A DNA stretch of 64,000 nt. Origin: Sunxiuqinia rutila. Lineage in GTDB: Bacteria; Bacteroidota; Bacteroidia; Bacteroidales; Prolixibacteraceae. Of the stretch, positions 59,838 through 64,000 are shown piece after piece (the stretch's first letter is position 1; each line of letters starts with the position of its first letter). Where the stretch lies: assembly GCF_050589705.1 (NCBI RefSeq), contig NZ_JBNGOT010000001.1:124001-188000 (forward strand), given 5' to 3'. Below the pieces are notes generated by a model, which was not told the DNA's origin, searched no databases, and worked only from the letters and a program-made list of their open reading frames with translations. The position numbers were made by a program, and so were the translations under genes.

Positions 59838-60461
59838 ATGGAAAACAAAAAAGAATACATCTTGAAACAGGTTGCCCAATTGTACATGCGCCATGGAATC
59901 CGAAGCATAACAATGGATGATGTGGCGGCGGAGTTGGGGATGTCTAAAAAGACCGTTTACCTGTATTTTAAAGATAAGGCAGATTTAGTGGGTGAGGTGG
60001 TGACCAACTTTTTAATGAAAGATGAAGCTTTTCATTGTGAGGAAAACAAAGGGTTGAATGCGATTGACCGGGTTTTCTGGATTCGAGAACACATCAACAA
60101 TATGCTCGATCTGGTTCACAACAATATGGAATACGACCTGCGGAAGGGCTATCCCAAGGAGTACAAGAAGATAACGGAATACAAGCGAAAACGAATCTAC
60201 CAGGACAACCTTTCCATTATGGAGCAGGGGAAAGCTGAAGGCTTATTTCGCGAAGAGGTGGATAATGATTTTGTAGCGCGTATTTCCGTTGGGCGTTTCC
60301 TGCTGGTGTTTAATCCCGATCATGAAATCTTCTCGGAAGAAGAGGTGCGGGACATTCGTCTGTTTGACCAGGTGATTGATTATCATTTTCATGGTATTTG
60401 TACCGAAAAAGGCTTGAAATACTATAAACAACAATTAAACAATGCTCAGAATGAAAACTAA
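59838..60461 (+). CDS. TetR/AcrR-family regulator of the efflux operon
   Basis: This 207-residue protein has an N-terminal TetR HTH at about 15-50: HGIRSITMDDVAAELG and MSKKTVYLYFKDKADLV. The C-terminal helical domain (about 60-200) would bind ligand and mediate dimers. It overlaps tolC by 11-20 bp, so the regulator and pump are translated from one mRNA. Autoregulation through the dyad at 59780-59807 is inferred. Confidence 0.93.
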   Translation: MENKKEYILKQVAQLYMRHGIRSITMDDVAAELGMSKKTVYLYFKDKADLVGEVVTNFLMKDEAFHCEENKGLNAIDRVFWIREHINNMLDLVHNNMEYDLRKGYPKEYKKITEYKRKRIYQDNLSIMEQGKAEGLFREEVDNDFVARISVGRFLLVFNPDHEIFSEEEVRDIRLFDQVIDYHFHGICTEKGLKYYKQQLNNAQNEN

Positions 60462-61797
60462 GACAAAACAGCTTGTATCCCTGCTTTTGCTGCTGCTATG
60501 GACAGGCACCTTGAGGGCGCAGGATGAACTTAAGTTTAGCCTGACGGAAGCACAGGACTATGCGCTTACGAACTCTTTTGTCATTCAAAACAGTAGCCTG
60601 GATGTGCTGGCGGCCCGTAAAAAAGTGTGGGAAACCATTGCCATCGGTTTGCCTCAAATCACCGGTGAAGCCAACTACACCAAGTTTCTGAACCTGCCGG
60701 TTTCGCTTATTCCGGGTGAGTTTTTTGGCGAAGAAGCCGGAACCTATATCCCGGTGAAATTTGGACAAGACTATAACTCCGATTTTGGATTTACCGTCAA
60801 CCAGCTCATTTTTGATGGCTCTTACATTGTTGGGGTCGGCTCGGCTAAAGTGTATTTGCAGATGGCTACTCAAACCAAGGAAAAGACTGAAATCGAAATA
60901 AAGCATGCTGTGGCTCAGTCCTATTTTATGGTGCTGGCTGCCGAAGAAAACCTGCTGGTGATGAACGAAAACCTTGTCAATTCGCAAAAGCTGCTCAGTG
61001 ATACCCGCGCTTTGTATGAGAATGGTTTTTCGGAAGAGCAGGACGTGGATCAAATGCGTTTACTGGTGCAGAAAGCAGAGAATGAAATACTGAAGGCAGA
61101 GCGTGAAATCCGCGTGGCACGCATGGTGCTGAAATACACCATGGGCGTTGACGTGGAGTCGCGTATTGAACTGACGGACTCCTTAGATGGCTTCATCAAT
61201 CCCTTGCTGGAACAGCAGGAAGCAGTTGGCGGTTTTGACTATGCTTCGCACATCGATTTTCGGATGCTGGATACGCAGCGTCAGCTGAGCATGAAAGAAC
61301 TGAAGCTGGCGAAGTCCGCTTATTTGCCCAACATCAGTGGTTTTTATAACTGGTCGAAAACGGCCTACGGAAACAGTGCCAACTTGTTTAAAAGCAGTGT
61401 TCCGTGGTTTAAATCCTCCATGGTAGGCCTGAACATTTCAGTGCCGATTTTTACGGCAGGTCAGCAAATGGCCAAGGTGAAGCAGGCTCAGTTTGCTTAC
61501 CAGCAAGCCGAAAATGAACAGAAACTGGCCGAACAAACCCTGCAGAAGGATTACCTGACTGCCGTGGCCGATGTGGAAAGTGCGGTGGATCAGTTTAGAA
61601 ATGATGTAGACAACAAGCAACTGGCACGCAGGATTTACGACAAGACAACGGTCAAATACAACAACGGAATAAGCAGCAGCGTGGAGCTTTCGCAAACGGA
61701 GACCCAGTATATTCAGGCCCAGGCGGCTTGGGTGGCCTCGGTCATTCAGCTGTTGAATTCAAAAATAACCTTAGACAAAGCGATTGGAAAACTTTAA
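60451..61797 (+). CDS. TolC-family outer-membrane efflux protein
   Basis: The chosen ATG at 60451 gives 448 residues and a clean signal peptide (VSLLLLLLWTGTLRAQ). An ATG at 60442 adds three residues. The protein follows the two-fold OEP plan: FSLTEAQDYALTNSFVIQ, GLPQITGEANYTKF, then the second repeat with TVKYNNGISSSVELSQTETQYIQAQ. It forms the trimeric outer-membrane duct of a tripartite pump. It overlaps tetR and is 12 bp before the adaptor gene. Confidence 0.93.
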   Translation: MKTKTKQLVSLLLLLLWTGTLRAQDELKFSLTEAQDYALTNSFVIQNSSLDVLAARKKVWETIAIGLPQITGEANYTKFLNLPVSLIPGEFFGEEAGTYIPVKFGQDYNSDFGFTVNQLIFDGSYIVGVGSAKVYLQMATQTKEKTEIEIKHAVAQSYFMVLAAEENLLVMNENLVNSQKLLSDTRALYENGFSEEQDVDQMRLLVQKAENEILKAEREIRVARMVLKYTMGVDVESRIELTDSLDGFINPLLEQQEAVGGFDYASHIDFRMLDTQRQLSMKELKLAKSAYLPNISGFYNWSKTAYGNSANLFKSSVPWFKSSMVGLNISVPIFTAGQQMAKVKQAQFAYQQAENEQKLAEQTLQKDYLTAVADVESAVDQFRNDVDNKQLARRIYDKTTVKYNNGISSSVELSQTETQYIQAQAAWVASVIQLLNSKITLDKAIGKL

Positions 61798-61809
61798 ACA
61801 CAAAACACG

Positions 61810-62958
61810 ATGAACCGACTAGTTAGAAACATAAAATTGATACCCCAGCTTGCTGCTCTTTTGGCCGTGATTGTTTTGGCTTCCTGTTCAGCCGGAAATG
61901 CAGAGGATACCCAAGCCAAGCAGGCGCAGCTGGTTGAATACAAGCAGCAAATGCATGAGCTGGAACTCAAGATAGCCGAACTTGAAAAAGAATTGAAGGA
62001 CAGCCTGGAAGTAGAGAAAATACAGGTGGTGCTTTCCGAGCTTCAGCCGCAGATGTTTGAGCATTTCATCGAGGTTTCCGGAAGTGTGGAAGCCGATCAG
62101 GAGGTGAATGTCAGCCCCGAAGGTTCCGGACAGATTCTGGAAATCCAGGTTCAGGAAGGAGATCGCGTGTCGAAAGGAACCGTTTTGGCCACACTGAACT
62201 CGGAGCCGATTGAGCGCACCATTGATGAGGTGGAGATTAACCTCGAACTGGCCCGGACAACTTTCGAGCGGCAAAAGAATTTGTGGGATCAGAATATTGG
62301 TTCAGAGTTGCAGTTCCTGCAGGCCAAATCAGCTAAAGACGCGCTGGAGAAACAGCTGCAGGGCTTAAAAGCACAGAAAAGCATGTCGACCATTACCGCG
62401 CCGGTTGATGGAGTGATTGATGTGATTTACCAAAAGCAAGGGCAAATAGCCAGTCCGCAGGTGCCTTTTGCCAAGCTGGTCAACATTCAGAAAATAAAAG
62501 TGTATGCCGATGTGGCCGAGTCCTACCTCACCAAAATAAGTGAAGGCGATGACGTACAGGTTTATTTCCCGGCTATTGGTCAAAGCCGGAAGACCAAGGT
62601 GCAGATGATCGGAAATTACATCGATCCGAACAACCGGACTTTCCGGGTCCGGATTGATCTTCAGAACAAGGATAACCTGATCAAGCCCAACCTGGATGCC
62701 GTTGTTACCCTGCGCGATTATGTGGCTGAAGAGGCCATCGTTATTCCATCGCTGTTGATTAAGGAAGACTTTAAGGGCAACTACACCTTTGTTGCCCGCA
62801 ATGAAGAGGACCAGCTGGTGGCCCGAAAGGTTTACATCGAGCCGGGAATGTCGGACAACAACATGTCCGAAGTCCTTGGAGGTCTGAATGCGGGCGAGCA
62901 TGTCATTGCCGAAGGCTTTAGCCAGGTGGTGGACGGAACTGTTTTACATGCCAATTAA
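61810..62958 (+). CDS. RND periplasmic adaptor lipoprotein (HlyD/AcrA type)
   Basis: This 382-residue protein is the membrane-fusion component. A lipoprotein signal ends VIVLASCSAG (Cys near 26). A coiled coil at about 35-70 precedes the biotinyl-lipoyl half with SGQILEIQVQEGDRVSKG at about 114-131. The hairpin spans about 140-185, and STITAPVDGVIDVIYQKQGQ is the second lipoyl half. A beta-barrel and the membrane-proximal domain follow. It joins TolC to the RND pump. Confidence 0.93.
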   Translation: MNRLVRNIKLIPQLAALLAVIVLASCSAGNAEDTQAKQAQLVEYKQQMHELELKIAELEKELKDSLEVEKIQVVLSELQPQMFEHFIEVSGSVEADQEVNVSPEGSGQILEIQVQEGDRVSKGTVLATLNSEPIERTIDEVEINLELARTTFERQKNLWDQNIGSELQFLQAKSAKDALEKQLQGLKAQKSMSTITAPVDGVIDVIYQKQGQIASPQVPFAKLVNIQKIKVYADVAESYLTKISEGDDVQVYFPAIGQSRKTKVQMIGNYIDPNNRTFRVRIDLQNKDNLIKPNLDAVVTLRDYVAEEAIVIPSLLIKEDFKGNYTFVARNEEDQLVARKVYIEPGMSDNNMSEVLGGLNAGEHVIAEGFSQVVDGTVLHAN

Positions 62959-62991
62959 TGATCAGAATGTATCGTTGCAAAAAACACAAAC

Positions 62992-64000
62992 ATGGATAAA
63001 GTTAAAAAAGGGGAAAATACGGAACAGATACACCGGAAATTTGGTCCGGTTTACCTGGCCTTGAAAAATAAAACAACGGTTTATATTCTGACCTTCATGC
63101 TGGTTGTTTTCGGACTGTTTTCCTACAACCAGATGCCACGCGAATCGTTTCCCGAGATTGTGATTCCTTACATCTTTGTGCAAACCGTTTACCCGGGAAA
63201 CTCGCCGGTAGATATCGAAAACCTCATCACCCGTCCCATTGAGCAGGAGCTGAAAGGGATGGACGGGGTCACCAAAGTGTCTTCGGCTTCCTACCAGGAT
63301 GTGAGTACCATTGTGGTGGAATTTAACACCAATGTTGAGATTAAACAGGCCTTGCAGGACACCAAGGACAATGTGGACAAAGCACGTTCAGACTTGCCCG
63401 GCGACTTGGAAGATGACCCCCTGGTGATGGATTTGGACTTTGCAGAGTTCCCGATTCTGAACGTCAATATTTCGGGCGATTTCAGCATGCGGGAGCTGAA
63501 AGAGTATGCCGAGCTTCTTCAGGATGAGTTTGAAAGTCTGTCCGAAATTTCGGAAGCAACCATCCGGGGGATTGATGACCGGGAAATTCAGGTGAATGTA
63601 GATCCCTACAAAATGGAAACCCGTGGCGTGAGCTACAACGATATTGCGCTGGCTCTGCAGATGGAGAATGTCACGATTGGAGCCGGCGAATTTACAGCCG
63701 ATAAAACCCGCCGGGTGGTGCGTACCGATGCCGATTACACCAACATGGATCAGATTCGGAATACCATCATCAAACTGAATGAAGGGAAAGAGGTGTATGT
63801 GCGCGATGTGGCCGAGGTGGTGGATGGCTACAAAGAGAAGTCAACCATTTCGAGGCTGGACAACAAGCCGGTGGTTACGCTGGCCGTGGTTAAGAAAAGC
63901 GGGGCCAACATTTTGGAGGCCACTTCAAAAATCAACCAGATACTGAAAGACCAGGTCGATAATGGCTACCTGCCCCGTAACCTGGAGATTATTGTGACCG
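62992..64000 (+). CDS. RND-family efflux permease (AcrB type), 3' end outside window
   Basis: The frame is open from the ATG at 62992 to the window end, giving the first 336 residues of a pump that is normally about 1030-1070. The first helix is at about 30-47 (VYILTFMLVVFGLFSYNQ). The porter domain starts with PRESFPEIVIPYIFVQT, PGNSPVDIENLITRPIEQEL and continues with DVAEVVDGYKEKSTISRLDNKP. It exports drugs, lipids or metabolites from the inner membrane and periplasm by proton motive force. It lies 33 bp after the adaptor gene. Confidence 0.93.
   Translation, partial: MDKVKKGENTEQIHRKFGPVYLALKNKTTVYILTFMLVVFGLFSYNQMPRESFPEIVIPYIFVQTVYPGNSPVDIENLITRPIEQELKGMDGVTKVSSASYQDVSTIVVEFNTNVEIKQALQDTKDNVDKARSDLPGDLEDDPLVMDLDFAEFPILNVNISGDFSMRELKEYAELLQDEFESLSEISEATIRGIDDREIQVNVDPYKMETRGVSYNDIALALQMENVTIGAGEFTADKTRRVVRTDADYTNMDQIRNTIIKLNEGKEVYVRDVAEVVDGYKEKSTISRLDNKPVVTLAVVKKSGANILEATSKINQILKDQVDNGYLPRNLEIIVT

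Overview
The window comes from a member of the Bacteroidota, probably class Bacteroidia and plausibly a marine Marinilabiliales-like lineage. The evidence is a SusC/SusD polysaccharide utilisation locus (PUL), several promoters with the Bacteroidota -7 box TAnnTTTG (one, before rplM, with a TTTG box exactly 19 nt upstream), Bacteroidota families such as DUF4834, DUF5020 and DUF177-rpmF, and an F-type ATPase operon with no atpD or atpC. No rRNA gene, tRNA gene or CRISPR array was recognised. Order-level placement is inference.

Region 1 (1-20441) is one PUL, all on +. It holds the end of a first SusD, a complete SusC/SusD pair, and two lipoproteins sharing an N-terminal architecture but carrying different C-terminal modules (FGE/SUMF1-like and alginate-lyase-like). 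These are followed by GH20, GH29, a five-bladed beta-propeller glycosidase, GH88, GH2 and a cysteine-type sulfatase. Together they point to a sulfated glycan with beta-hexosamine, fucose, uronic acid and beta-galactoside or related linkages.

Region 2 (about 20.7-24.9 kb) is a small A+T-rich integrated element on -, with four genes: tyrosine recombinase, an unknown helical protein, an excisionase-like HTH protein and a primase-helicase-type ATPase. It has striking inverted repeats at both edges but no capsid or relaxase gene.

Region 3 (25.6-29.4 kb) holds a small HAD phosphatase and a Wza-Wzc exopolysaccharide export/tyrosine-kinase pair with no sugar-assembly genes. It is followed by 1.1 kb of non-coding DNA built from 7-bp and 8-bp degenerate tandem repeats in a recurring order.

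Region 4 (30.5-47.2 kb) is housekeeping: a Ctp protease, 3-methyladenine glycosylase, rplM-rpsI, rpsB-tsf, glyS, a DUF4834 protein, pyrH, frr, a PHP phosphatase, dxs, an orphan histidine kinase, DUF177-rpmF, fabH and a MaoC protein. The tsf/glyS convergent gap holds an exact 21-bp-period array of 13 degenerate units. A perfect 55-bp palindrome follows the MaoC gene.

Region 5 (47.3-53.5 kb) runs bactofilin, AtpZ-like, AtpI-like, then atpB-E-F-H-A-G. Intercistronic hairpins sit just after atpE and atpA, which encode multi-copy subunits.

Region 6 (53.7-64 kb) has a purine permease with a DUF5020 outer-membrane protein (a likely nucleobase/nucleoside uptake pair), an acyl-CoA ligase, a DUF2461 protein, ispD, and a tetR-tolC-adaptor-RND efflux operon preceded by a clear dyad operator. 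The RND pump runs off the end of the window.
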